From assembly GCA_900751885.1 (NCBI GenBank), contig CAADTH010000025.1, positions 1-34,668 of the forward strand: DNA of 34,668 bases. The letters run 5' to 3'. The position numbers and the translations under genes were made by a program. Below the pieces are notes generated by a model. It made no database searches, was not told the DNA's origin, and saw only the letters and a list, made by a program, of their open reading frames with translations. The stretch comes from Clostridia bacterium. GTDB lineage: Bacteria; Bacillota; Clostridia; UBA1381. Shown in pieces: positions 1-6,619 of the stretch; the first letter of the stretch is position 1, and the number at the start of each line of letters is the position of its first letter.

Positions 1-80
1 CACATTTACACAAAGCAGTCGCAGACCTTGAAGCCGGTAAAGGTCAAACTCATGACTTAATTGAGGCGGAAGATGAATAA
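1..80 (+). CDS. YefM/Axe-type antitoxin, C-terminal end only (cut by window edge)
   Basis: Only the last 25 codons are in the window, with the reading frame starting at base 3 and a TAA stop at 78-80. The visible tail reads HLHKAVADLEAGKGQTHDLI and then a short acidic end. This resembles the C-terminus of YefM/Phd-family antitoxins, where a stretch of the form LxxGxGxxHDLIE wraps the YoeB toxin. The next gene is a YoeB-like toxin whose ATG overlaps this stop by 8 nt, the usual antitoxin-toxin arrangement. By family knowledge, YefM neutralises YoeB and autorepresses the operon through an N-terminal DNA-binding part that lies outside the window. The call rests on a short tail plus its neighbour. 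Confidence 0.72.
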   Translation, partial: HLHKAVADLEAGKGQTHDLIEAEDE

Positions 81-260
81 ATCGTGGCAAAACGATTATC
101 TTTATTGGCAGGCAGAAGATAAACGAACGCTCAAACGTATCAATCAGTTCCTGCAGGATATTGACCGAAATGGATATTCTGGTATCGGCAAGCCGGAACC
201 ATTATCTGTGAAAATCGGGTTGAAATTCTTCAATGCTGCTCCCATTATAGTGATAAATAA
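73..260 (+). pseudogene. YoeB-family mRNA interferase toxin, broken by an internal deletion and frameshift
   Basis: The ATG at 73 overlaps the antitoxin stop. The first ~45 residues (W-QNDYLYWQ, DKRTLKRIN, GKPEPLS) match the N-terminal half of YoeB/Txe ribosome-dependent endoribonucleases. After residue 45 the frame turns into an unrelated tail that stops at 270. In another frame, 219-260 encodes VEILQCCSHYSDK followed by a stop, which is the expected YoeB C-terminus with the catalytic His-Tyr. The middle piece, normally GxLxGxWSRRIxxxxRLVY, is missing. The lesion is therefore an internal deletion of roughly 20 codons plus loss of frame, not a simple 3' truncation. The toxin should be inactive because the catalytic Arg segment is gone, while the antitoxin tail is intact. 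Confidence 0.8.
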
Positions 261-277
261 AATCGCATAAAAAAGAA

Positions 278-308
278 AAACGGTAAGTGCTGTGAACACT
301 TACCGTTT
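278..308 (+). terminator. Hairpin after the toxin-antitoxin remnant
   Basis: A perfect 12-bp inverted repeat (aaacggtaagtg / cacttaccgttt) encloses a 7-nt loop, with A-rich sequence before it. It sits directly after the yoeB remnant. The following sequence is only moderately T-rich, so it may terminate better on the minus strand, where the A-run becomes T. The rest of the gap to 405 holds a GGGGG ribosome site at 393-397 for the next gene and no clear gene. Confidence 0.55.
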
Positions 309-405
309 AGGATTAATTTTAAAAACTTGGAAAACTAACCCTTGAAAATATTATAACATATTGGTGGAATGTGTCAAGTAATGTTTAAAACAGGGGGATT
401 TTTAG

Positions 406-1974
406 ATGATTATCAAGCATGCACATATAACAAAATTTCGCGCTTTTGAAGATGTCGAATTTGACTTGGGAACAAACCTTACAGCGATTGTAGGACATAA
501 TGGTACATCCAAAACAACACTCCTCGGTATACTTGGACAACCATTCTCTATATCCAAAAATCATCCGATGAATAAAGAAAAAACTATTGATGGATTTAAT
601 TTTAAATCTCAATTTCAAGAAAAATTTAAATTCTCTCCAAAAGATATAGCTGATAAATATTTATGGCGATTGGATTTAACTCCAGGTATACATAGAAATT
701 TGTTTATTGAACTCCAGAGTACTACCCCCAGGGAGAATAAGCCGAGGTTTTGGTCTACGGAAGGAAAAGGGCGCGGTATGGGTTATGTGCAAATCCCCGT
801 ATATTATTTAAGCTTGAAACGTTCAACTCCTATTGGTGAGGAAACGGATATTAGTACTTCTGTATCATTATTAGAAGACCATGAAACTCAGTTTTTACTT
901 AATGAATATACTAATATTTTATCTCTAGGAAATCAACAAAATTTGTCAACTGACTATATTAAATCTAGAAATAAAGAGAACATTTCTGTCTATGAAAATG
1001 GCTATGGTGCATTCTCCATATCGGCCGGCCAAGATGTATTAAGCAAAATACTTATTGCTATACTATCATTTAAACGTTTGAAAGATAAGTATAAAACACA
1101 ATATAAAGGCGGTATTTTACTTATTGATGAAATAGAAAGTTCTCTGCATCCGGCCGCTCAAGAAAAGCTTATTAGTCGCTTATATAGATATTCACAGGAC
1201 TACAAAATACAATTTATTTTTACTACACATTCACCCACTATCATAAAATCTATGTTTTCTGATAAATATAAAAGGAATGCAAATTTAATTTATCTGAAAA
1301 GGATTGAAGATACTGTGAAAATTTTTGAAGAACGAGAAAATAGTGAAATTGACCCTATCGTGGCAGAGCTAAATGGAAAAGTTTTTATGAAGCCCAAATC
1401 AAAAGAGATGAAAATACGTCTTTTCTGTGAAGATGATGTTGCATATAGTTTTGTTAAAGTTCTAGTAAAAAGCTTTAATAAAAATTTGGACGTACAAAAA
1501 TGTTCTCTTGGAGCAGAAAATTATATTGAATTATTAAGAGTAAAATTGCCAGATGTATGTAAATCTATTATTGTACTTGATGGTGATAAAAATAATATAA
1601 AAAATCAAAAAAAATTGAACGCTCAGAAACCAAGAATACAAAATGTTTTATTTTTGCCCAGTGAGGTATTTCCCGAAAAAATGTTTTATGATTTCCTTCA
1701 AGGACTTAAGGAAGATGACGATTTTTGGGACAATACACCTGGTGGATTTGATAAACAAAAATGTTTTAGTAATTACACTATTATTAAAGATAATAATGGT
1801 TATAAAAAATGGTATAAAGAAACGAAAAATCAATTTGGCAGAGCTTCTGTTAAATTGTTTAATTATTGGATTGAAAAAAATCCTGATGAATATGACAATT
1901 TTATAAATATCTTTAAAAAGGCATTTAATTATGTGGCTCATAAAAATGGTTTTGATGATATTATGGTAAAATAG
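406..1974 (+). CDS. OLD-like AAA/ABC-class ATPase with C-terminal TOPRIM-like domain (candidate defence nuclease)
   Basis: The protein has 522 residues and starts at an ATG 8 nt after GGGGG. The N-terminus has an ABC/SMC-type ATPase layout: a Walker A variant G30-HNGTSKT, Walker B hydrophobics ending in D241-E242 followed by the ESSLHP signature, and a switch histidine in TTH275SP. The region around 342-394 looks like a TOPRIM fold: an acidic strand end (FCE342DD) and a D392-G-D394 motif after a hydrophobic strand. This arrangement matches OLD-family nucleases, in which ATP hydrolysis controls a metal-dependent DNase. The D12 methyltransferase follows 50 nt downstream on the same strand, suggesting one operon. 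Both genes are visibly more AT-rich than the tyrS-araA region, a sign of transfer. No helicase partner (as in Gabija) or reverse transcriptase (as in retrons) is adjacent. Nuclease activity is inferred, and an ATPase-only sensor is possible. Confidence 0.75.
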   Translation: MIIKHAHITKFRAFEDVEFDLGTNLTAIVGHNGTSKTTLLGILGQPFSISKNHPMNKEKTIDGFNFKSQFQEKFKFSPKDIADKYLWRLDLTPGIHRNLFIELQSTTPRENKPRFWSTEGKGRGMGYVQIPVYYLSLKRSTPIGEETDISTSVSLLEDHETQFLLNEYTNILSLGNQQNLSTDYIKSRNKENISVYENGYGAFSISAGQDVLSKILIAILSFKRLKDKYKTQYKGGILLIDEIESSLHPAAQEKLISRLYRYSQDYKIQFIFTTHSPTIIKSMFSDKYKRNANLIYLKRIEDTVKIFEERENSEIDPIVAELNGKVFMKPKSKEMKIRLFCEDDVAYSFVKVLVKSFNKNLDVQKCSLGAENYIELLRVKLPDVCKSIIVLDGDKNNIKNQKKLNAQKPRIQNVLFLPSEVFPEKMFYDFLQGLKEDDDFWDNTPGGFDKQKCFSNYTIIKDNNGYKKWYKETKNQFGRASVKLFNYWIEKNPDEYDNFINIFKKAFNYVAHKNGFDDIMVK

Positions 1975-2024
1975 TTCTGGCCAAACTAGTATGTTTATGA
2001 TACAATAAATGGGAGGTGATATTT

Positions 2025-2846
2025 ATGAATCCTTCTCCACTTAGATATCCAGGAGGAAAAACGAAATTATATAATAAAGTATCAAATATTATAGTAAAAA
2101 GTAATTTAAAAGGATGTGTATATATAGAACCGTTTGCAGGCGGCGCTGGTCTTGCTCTACAACTCCTATATAATGGTCTTGTGGACAAAATCGTAATCAA
2201 TGATTTTGATTATCATGTATATTCTTTTTGGTATTCTATATTAAATAATAAATCGGCATTTTGTAGCAAACTGATAGATACACCTATTGATATTGTTGAA
2301 TGGAATAAACAGAAAGAAATATATAATAATTATTTGAAATATGATATGTTAGATGTAGGGTTCTCTTTCTTTTTTTTAAATAGGACAAACCGTTCTGGAA
2401 TATTAAAAGCCGGCCCGATTGGTGGAAAGAAACAAAATGGAACTTATAAAATTGATTGTAGATTTAACAAAGAAAATTTGATAGAAAAAATAAATGTTGT
2501 ATATAGCTATAGAAGTAAAATCGTCTTACACAATAAAGACGCTATTGATTTTATTAGTCAGAATATAAGCAGATATCGGCGTCCTTGTTTTGTGAATTTC
2601 GACCCTCCTTATTACAACCAAGGACAGCAATTATATACTAATTTTTATAAAGAACAAAACCATCGAAATTTATATACAAAAATTGCTTCCTGTCAAAAAC
2701 CCTGGATTGTTACATATGATAATTGTAAATTTATTATAGATTTATATAAAAGTTATAGAAAAGAGGACATAACCCTTAACTATAGTGCTGGTAATATAAA
2801 GGTTGGACAAGAAGTGCTTTTTTATAATGATTATATAACAATTTAA
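2025..2846 (+). CDS. D12-class N6-adenine DNA methyltransferase (Dam-like)
   Basis: The 273-residue protein starts at ATG 2025 behind a strong GGGAGGTGA site at 2011-2019; an in-frame GTG at 2016 lies inside that site and is unlikely to be used. The N-terminus has the D12 hallmark SPLRYPGGK, followed by the SAM-binding motif YIEPFAGGAG. The catalytic motif is D193PPY196. The length is normal for Dam/M.DpnII-type enzymes, which transfer a methyl group from SAM to N6 of adenine in a short duplex site. The target sequence cannot be read from the protein. Its partner is the upstream OLD-like ATPase. No conventional restriction endonuclease gene is present, so it could protect host DNA from the ATPase/TOPRIM protein, or be an orphan element methylase. 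Confidence 0.9.
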   Translation: MNPSPLRYPGGKTKLYNKVSNIIVKSNLKGCVYIEPFAGGAGLALQLLYNGLVDKIVINDFDYHVYSFWYSILNNKSAFCSKLIDTPIDIVEWNKQKEIYNNYLKYDMLDVGFSFFFLNRTNRSGILKAGPIGGKKQNGTYKIDCRFNKENLIEKINVVYSYRSKIVLHNKDAIDFISQNISRYRRPCFVNFDPPYYNQGQQLYTNFYKEQNHRNLYTKIASCQKPWIVTYDNCKFIIDLYKSYRKEDITLNYSAGNIKVGQEVLFYNDYITI

Positions 2847-2911
2847 TAAATAATTAACCTCCATCTAACCGGTTACGTGATGTTACATTCGATTGTAAAA
2901 GAAACTATTCA

Positions 2912-2947
2912 TAAAAAAGTTCCCTGCGGTTGCCGCCGCAAGGAACT
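2912..2947 (-). terminator. Hairpin terminator read from the minus strand
   Basis: AGTTCC-C-TGCGG pairs with CCGCA-A-GGAACT around a 6-nt loop with a single C/A mismatch. On the minus strand the stem is followed by TTTTTT, so it would stop transcription running leftward toward the methyltransferase gene. No minus-strand gene lies close on its right, so it may insulate the element from outside transcription. Confidence 0.5.
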
Positions 2948-2953
2948 GAAATC

Positions 2954-3014
2954 AAAGAGTGTATATGCTACACCCCAAAAACCAAGAATATTGTATCATA
3001 TGCACTCTTTTTTT
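2954..3014 (+). terminator. Long-loop hairpin plus T-tract between the methyltransferase and integrase genes
   Basis: A 14-bp arm (aaagagtgtatatg) pairs with catatgcactcttt with one G-T wobble, across a 29-nt loop, and ends in a run of seven T. It would end the ATPase-methyltransferase transcript. The long loop also leaves room for a regulated leader of the integrase, whose AAAGGAG ribosome site (3021-3027) follows 6 nt after the T-tract. Confidence 0.5.
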
Positions 3015-3037
3015 ACAAGTAAAGGAGTGTATTTTTT

Positions 3038-4102
3038 GTGGCAAATTTAAAAAAGACAAAAAACGGAACATGGCAAGCAACTGTATACATCGGACGTGAA
3101 GCAAACGGTAAAATGAAACGAAAGTATATTACACGAGCCACCAAGAAGGAGGCAAAGCTTGCAGCAGAAGAATTGGAGCGTGAGATTGCAGAGAACAAGT
3201 TCATCGACATTGATCATCTACGCCTTATCACTTATGCGACAAAGTGGTTGGATTTACATAAGCTCAATTTGGCTCCCGAAACGTATAAAAACTATACATA
3301 CTATGTCAATCATACGTTTCAGGAATACTTTGGTGATATCCAATTAAATAGGCTGACTGAAATTCATATTCGTGATTTTCTGAATTATGAAAGTGAAAAG
3401 GGCTTATCCAACACGACAATACGAAAACATTTCTTTGTGCTTCGCAAAATCCTGAAAGATGCAATGCGTGATAAAAGTCCCTGCAGGTATATTGACCCTC
3501 CATCTCCTCAAAAGCATATCCCTCATGTTATAACTGACGAGGAATTTCAGCAGATACATAATTACGTACGCGGTACATTCGATGAACTTCCCATTCTGCT
3601 TGCCGGTTGGTGCGGTTTGCGCCGGGGAGAACTATTCGCCCTTCGTGTAAATGACCTGGATTTCTCCAGCTCTACAATTCGGGTGGATGAAAATCAAGCA
3701 TCCTCTGTAGATGGCACCGTATATAAAGGTCCAAAAAGCAGGAATGGATATCGTACGATGATCGTTCCCCCATATCTTATGAATTTGTTGGCAGACTATA
3801 TTAGAAAGCAATCCTTAATTGGGATGAATGATTTGATTTTCGATATCAAAGCCGTAAGCTATTCAAAACGGTTTCATACTATCATACTTGATTTGGGACT
3901 GGAAGGAATTCGATTCCATGATCTGCGACATTATCATGCTACTTTTCTTCACAACAGTGGTATTGATGATTTTTATGCTGCCAATCGGATGGGACATGAT
4001 ATCAATGTTATGCGCGGAATCTACCAGCACCTGCAAATTGACCGAAAAGAAACCATCGATACGCATTTAAAGAATACCTTTCAGACAAAAAAATTTTCTT
4101 GA
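3038..4102 (+). CDS. Tyrosine site-specific integrase
   Basis: The 354-residue phage/ICE-type integrase starts with GTG 10 nt after AAAGGAG. The N-terminus (residues 1-60, KNGTWQATVYIG, ATKKEAKLAAEELE) is an AP2-like arm-binding domain. Residues ~65-150 form a SAM-like core-binding domain. The catalytic domain keeps the full set: R195 (GLRRGE), a lysine in the KGPKSRNG hairpin, H294 and R297 (HDLRH), H320 (MGH) and nucleophile Y329. It should catalyse integration and excision at the adjacent tRNA-Leu gene, whose 3' end lies 108 nt past the stop, a typical geometry for int genes at attachment sites. The gene is complete and probably active. No excisionase is recognised nearby. Confidence 0.93.
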   Translation: MANLKKTKNGTWQATVYIGREANGKMKRKYITRATKKEAKLAAEELEREIAENKFIDIDHLRLITYATKWLDLHKLNLAPETYKNYTYYVNHTFQEYFGDIQLNRLTEIHIRDFLNYESEKGLSNTTIRKHFFVLRKILKDAMRDKSPCRYIDPPSPQKHIPHVITDEEFQQIHNYVRGTFDELPILLAGWCGLRRGELFALRVNDLDFSSSTIRVDENQASSVDGTVYKGPKSRNGYRTMIVPPYLMNLLADYIRKQSLIGMNDLIFDIKAVSYSKRFHTIILDLGLEGIRFHDLRHYHATFLHNSGIDDFYAANRMGHDINVMRGIYQHLQIDRKETIDTHLKNTFQTKKFS

Positions 4103-4110
4103 TTTTACTT

Positions 4111-4164
4111 TGTGCGGTTTTTGTGCGGTTTTTCATAAAATTCATTCCCAACAAAAACCGCACA
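4111..4164. repeat. Clustered 11-bp repeats (two direct, one inverted), likely integrase arm sites
   Basis: The unit tgtgcggtttt occurs twice in perfect tandem (4111-4121, 4122-4132) and once inverted (aaaaccgcaca, 4154-4164). The cluster lies between the integrase stop and the 3' end of the tRNA gene, where arm-type binding sites of tyrosine integrases are expected. The inverted copy could alternatively form a weak int terminator with the direct ones. Confidence 0.55.
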
Positions 4165-4201
4165 GAAAACAAAAAAACAACTTGAAACATACGGTTTCAA
4201 G
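4165..4201 (-). terminator. Intrinsic terminator of the tRNA-Leu gene
   Basis: On the minus strand CTTGAAAC, a 5-nt loop and GTTTCAAG form an 8-bp stem (4181-4201), followed by a T-rich tract at 4165-4180. It starts 9 nt beyond the CCA end of the tRNA. Confidence 0.75.
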
Positions 4202-4210
4202 CTGTTTCTC

Positions 4211-4299
4211 TGGTGCCGATGGCCGGGGTCGAACCGGCACGGGAATTTCTTCCCACGGGATTTTAAGTCCCGGGCGTCTGCCAATTCCGCCACATCGGC
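4211..4299 (-). tRNA. tRNA-Leu (anticodon UAA), CCA encoded
   Basis: Read on the minus strand, the acceptor stem GCCGATG pairs with CATCGGC, followed by discriminator A and an encoded CCA. The anticodon stem CGGGA/TCCCG holds the loop CTTAAAA, giving anticodon UAA. A long variable arm (GTGGGAAGAAATTCCC) marks a class II tRNA, as expected for leucine. The T-loop GGTTCGACCCC is intact. Its 3' end faces the integrase gene, making it the probable attachment target. Confidence 0.97.
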
Positions 4300-4410
4300 A
4301 TTTGTAACGCTAGTTAGTATATCATACATCATGAAATGCGTCAAGGTTTTTTGAGTATTCTTTTGTCAAACTTTTCTATTCCAATCCTCCCTCTTCTGCT
4401 GCTGTCATCA

Positions 4411-4445
4411 AAAAAAGAAGCCAATCTTAAAACGGATTGGCTTTT
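4411..4445 (-). terminator. Intrinsic terminator after the unknown 202-aa gene
   Basis: AAGCCAATC and GATTGGCTT form a perfect 9-bp stem around an 8-nt loop. On the minus strand it is followed by CTTTTTT. It sits just past the end of the minus-strand gene 4451-5059. The rest of 4300-4410 shows nothing recognisable. Confidence 0.75.
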
Positions 4446-4450
4446 CTCTT

Positions 4451-5059
4451 TCAAGCGCTTAGTGCCAGAATTTCTTGATTGATTAAATGTCCATAGTAAT
4501 CGAGTCCATAATACTCACCCGATACACTCAATGTGATGTCTCCGCCAATAAAGGAGAGTGTATGGTACTTCTCGTCCAAAAACATATGATAATCCGTTGT
4601 ACGCATACCGGTGCGCTCCAAGCTAATCTGCGTTGTCTCATCGTGGTAACAAAAGATTTCTAATACACCATTTTTGCTATCCTCCAGTTCAAAATCATAA
4701 TATGCCATATGGGAAAACAGCTCACGCAACAACGAGTCTTTTGCATATCTCATCCATGCTGTGTCGCCACTTAATAATCGCATACATTCCTGCTTCGTAA
4801 TCGGTGCGGACTCAATCTGGTACATCCCATTTCTCTTCACCAGCTTTTCCACAAAAATATCCTGATAGTCATACGTTTTAATCTGATACTGCTCATTTCC
4901 TGAAAACAGTCCACCGTTAAAAGGTAGAATATTGACTCTCCTGTATGCTTTTCCTTCTGATTTTTCCTCCTGTGCTGCGACAGTAGCCAGATAATTTCTC
5001 ACTTCAATATATGTTTCATATGTAATTTTTTGCTCATATCGGTTTGTAATAGCATTCAT
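4451..5059 (-). CDS. Uncharacterised 202-aa cytoplasmic protein
   Basis: I do not recognise a family. The 202-residue protein has no signal peptide or membrane segment, and is rich in aromatic residues and in charged beta-strand-like stretches. The start (RYEQKITYETYIEVRNYL) faintly resembles the first strand and helix of VTC/CYTH-type polyphosphate or triphosphate tunnel proteins, but the later Lys/Arg/Glu pattern of that fold is not evident. The ATG is preceded by AGGAGG at 9 nt. The gene is monocistronic, with its own extended -10 promoter and terminator, between tRNA-Leu and divergent tyrS. Confidence 0.7.
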   Translation of the reverse strand: MNAITNRYEQKITYETYIEVRNYLATVAAQEEKSEGKAYRRVNILPFNGGLFSGNEQYQIKTYDYQDIFVEKLVKRNGMYQIESAPITKQECMRLLSGDTAWMRYAKDSLLRELFSHMAYYDFELEDSKNGVLEIFCYHDETTQISLERTGMRTTDYHMFLDEKYHTLSFIGGDITLSVSGEYYGLDYYGHLINQEILALSA

Positions 5060-5082
5060 TATCTCTTTCCTCCTATGATGCT

Positions 5083-5111
5083 ATCATACCAGCAAAGTGT
5101 GTATGGAATGT
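5083..5111 (-). promoter_or_regulatory. Extended -10 promoter for the 202-aa gene
   Basis: On the minus strand TGG-TATGAT (-10 at 5083-5088) lies about 15 nt before the AGGAGG site of the gene. The -35 position 17 bp upstream (ACATTC, 5106-5111) is poor, but the TGn extension compensates. Confidence 0.4.
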
Positions 5112-5240
5112 GTCCGATTTATAAACAAATCATAAAAAAATTATGAAGATATCTTCATTTCATTTTCCACTCTCCATCTGCCTGATAACTCTCCAGACAA
5201 AAAATTAATGTGTATAGGGTAGTAAAAAACAAGATTTCCC

Positions 5241-5269
5241 TTGCAAAAACCCTATGTTATCGGTATAAT
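5241..5269 (+). promoter_or_regulatory. SigA-type promoter of tyrS
   Basis: TTGCAA (5241-5246), a 17-bp spacer and a perfect TATAAT (5264-5269) lie about 40 nt upstream of tyrS. No T-box leader (no specifier hairpin or conserved GGTGG-type antiterminator bulge) is seen between promoter and gene, and there is no room for one. Confidence 0.8.
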
Positions 5270-5309
5270 AGAACTCATACTATAATTTTTATTACAAGGA
5301 GGAAGTTCG

Positions 5310-6530
5310 TTGGAACAAAACGTATTTGATACGCTCAAAGAGCGCGGTCTTCTCGCTCAGACCACACATGAGGACGAAATCAGAGAATTACTTGGAAAAG
5401 AGAACGTTACCTTTTATATCGGCTTTGACCCCACCGCTGACAGTCTGCATATCGGTCATTTCCTGCAAATGGTCGTCATGCGCCATATGCAAAACGCAGG
5501 TCATCGTCCGATTGCCCTAGTCGGCGGAGGAACAGGCATGATTGGGGACCCGTCCGGCCGCACAGATATGCGCCAGATGATGACCACAGAGACGATTGAG
5601 CACAACTGTGAGTGCTTTAAAAAACAGCTCTCCCGCGTGATTGATTTTTCTGATGACAAAGCGATTATGGTCAACAATGCCGATTGGCTGTTAGACTTAA
5701 ACTATGTTGAGTTTTTGCGCGATATCGGCTCCTGCTTCTCTGTCAACAAAATGCTTACAGCAGAATGCTTCAAGACAAGACTCGAAAAAGGACTTTCTTT
5801 CCTGGAGTTTAATTATATGCTGATGCAAAGCTATGACTTCTTGATGCTCAACCGCAACTATGATTGTAAGCTGGAATTGGGTGGGGACGACCAATGGAGC
5901 AATATCCTCGGCGGAATTGATTTGGTTCGCAGAAAAGATCAAAAACAAGTATACGGCATGACCTTTACCCTTCTTACCACAAGCGATGGCAAGAAAATGG
6001 GCAAAACCGCAAAGGGCGCAGTTTGGCTGGACCCTGAAAAGACCAGTCCATATGACTTTTATCAGTACTGGGTCAATGTGCAGGATGACGATGTCATCAA
6101 CTGTCTCAAGCTGTTGACCTTTATCCCGATGGATGAAATTCGTGAGATGCAGAAGTGGGAAGGCAAAGAGTTAAACGAAGCAAAACGTCGCCTTGCCTAT
6201 GAGGTGACCACATTGGTTCACGGAAAAGAGGAAGCGGAAAAAGCAAAAGCTGCCGCAGAAGCAGTGTTTGCCGCAGGCGGTGTAAGTGACAACATGCCAA
6301 CCTCTGAGATCGATTTGACCGACGGTTTGACGATTCTTGATTTGCTGGTATCCATCAAACTGATTCCTTCCAAGGGAGAAGGACGAAGACTGATTCAGCA
6401 AAACGGTCTCTCCATAAACGGTGAGAAGGTTTCCGACCCGAATATGGCAGTCACACAAGAGCTATTTACTGATGACGGTATGATTGTGAAAAAAGGGAAA
6501 AAGGTGTTTCACAGAATCACATTGAAATAA
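5310..6530 (+). CDS. tyrS: Tyrosyl-tRNA synthetase
   Basis: A 406-residue class Ic aminoacyl-tRNA synthetase that charges tRNA-Tyr with tyrosine. The start is TTG at 5310, 7 nt after AAGGAGG (5296-5302). The nucleotide-binding motif is H47-I-G-H50 (SLHIGH) inside FYIGFDPTADSLHIGH. The second signature is KMGKT, a common TyrS form of KMSKS. Tyrosine-pocket motifs (YDFLMLNR, LGGDDQWSNI) follow. The C-terminal ~65 residues (LLVSIKLIPSKGEGRRLIQQ, KKGKKVFHRI) are an S4 RNA-binding domain. Length and domains are normal, and the gene is monocistronic. Confidence 0.98.
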   Translation: MEQNVFDTLKERGLLAQTTHEDEIRELLGKENVTFYIGFDPTADSLHIGHFLQMVVMRHMQNAGHRPIALVGGGTGMIGDPSGRTDMRQMMTTETIEHNCECFKKQLSRVIDFSDDKAIMVNNADWLLDLNYVEFLRDIGSCFSVNKMLTAECFKTRLEKGLSFLEFNYMLMQSYDFLMLNRNYDCKLELGGDDQWSNILGGIDLVRRKDQKQVYGMTFTLLTTSDGKKMGKTAKGAVWLDPEKTSPYDFYQYWVNVQDDDVINCLKLLTFIPMDEIREMQKWEGKELNEAKRRLAYEVTTLVHGKEEAEKAKAAAEAVFAAGGVSDNMPTSEIDLTDGLTILDLLVSIKLIPSKGEGRRLIQQNGLSINGEKVSDPNMAVTQELFTDDGMIVKKGKKVFHRITLK

Positions 6531-6569
6531 AAGCTTAAAAATCTTTATCTGTAGCCATAGGTAAATACA

Positions 6570-6611
6570 AACTCCCACTATCGTGAAAATAACGATAGCG
6601 GGAGTTTTTTT
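6570..6611. terminator. Bidirectional terminator between tyrS and the convergent toroid gene
   Basis: aactcccactatcgt pairs with acgatagcgggagtt around a 7-nt loop, ending in TTTTTTT on the plus strand. The single A/C mismatch on the plus strand becomes a G-U pair on the minus strand, so the RNA folds in both directions. It serves tyrS on the plus side and the gene at 6620-7465 on the minus side. Confidence 0.85.
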
Positions 6612-6619
6612 CATAGAAG

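Noticed and set aside
1..3000. Left attachment repeat of the tRNA-Leu element
   Set aside because: No copy of the tRNA 3' segment was found by eye in this stretch, so the other end must lie outside the window.
4105..4344. Open frames on both strands across the tRNA
   Set aside because: They are read-through of tRNA-Leu and its flanks. The tRNA structure is complete, so these are not genes.
5060..5309. T-box riboswitch upstream of tyrS
   Set aside because: I looked for the conserved antiterminator bulge sequence and a terminator before the gene. Neither is present, and the promoter sits only ~40 nt from the start codon.
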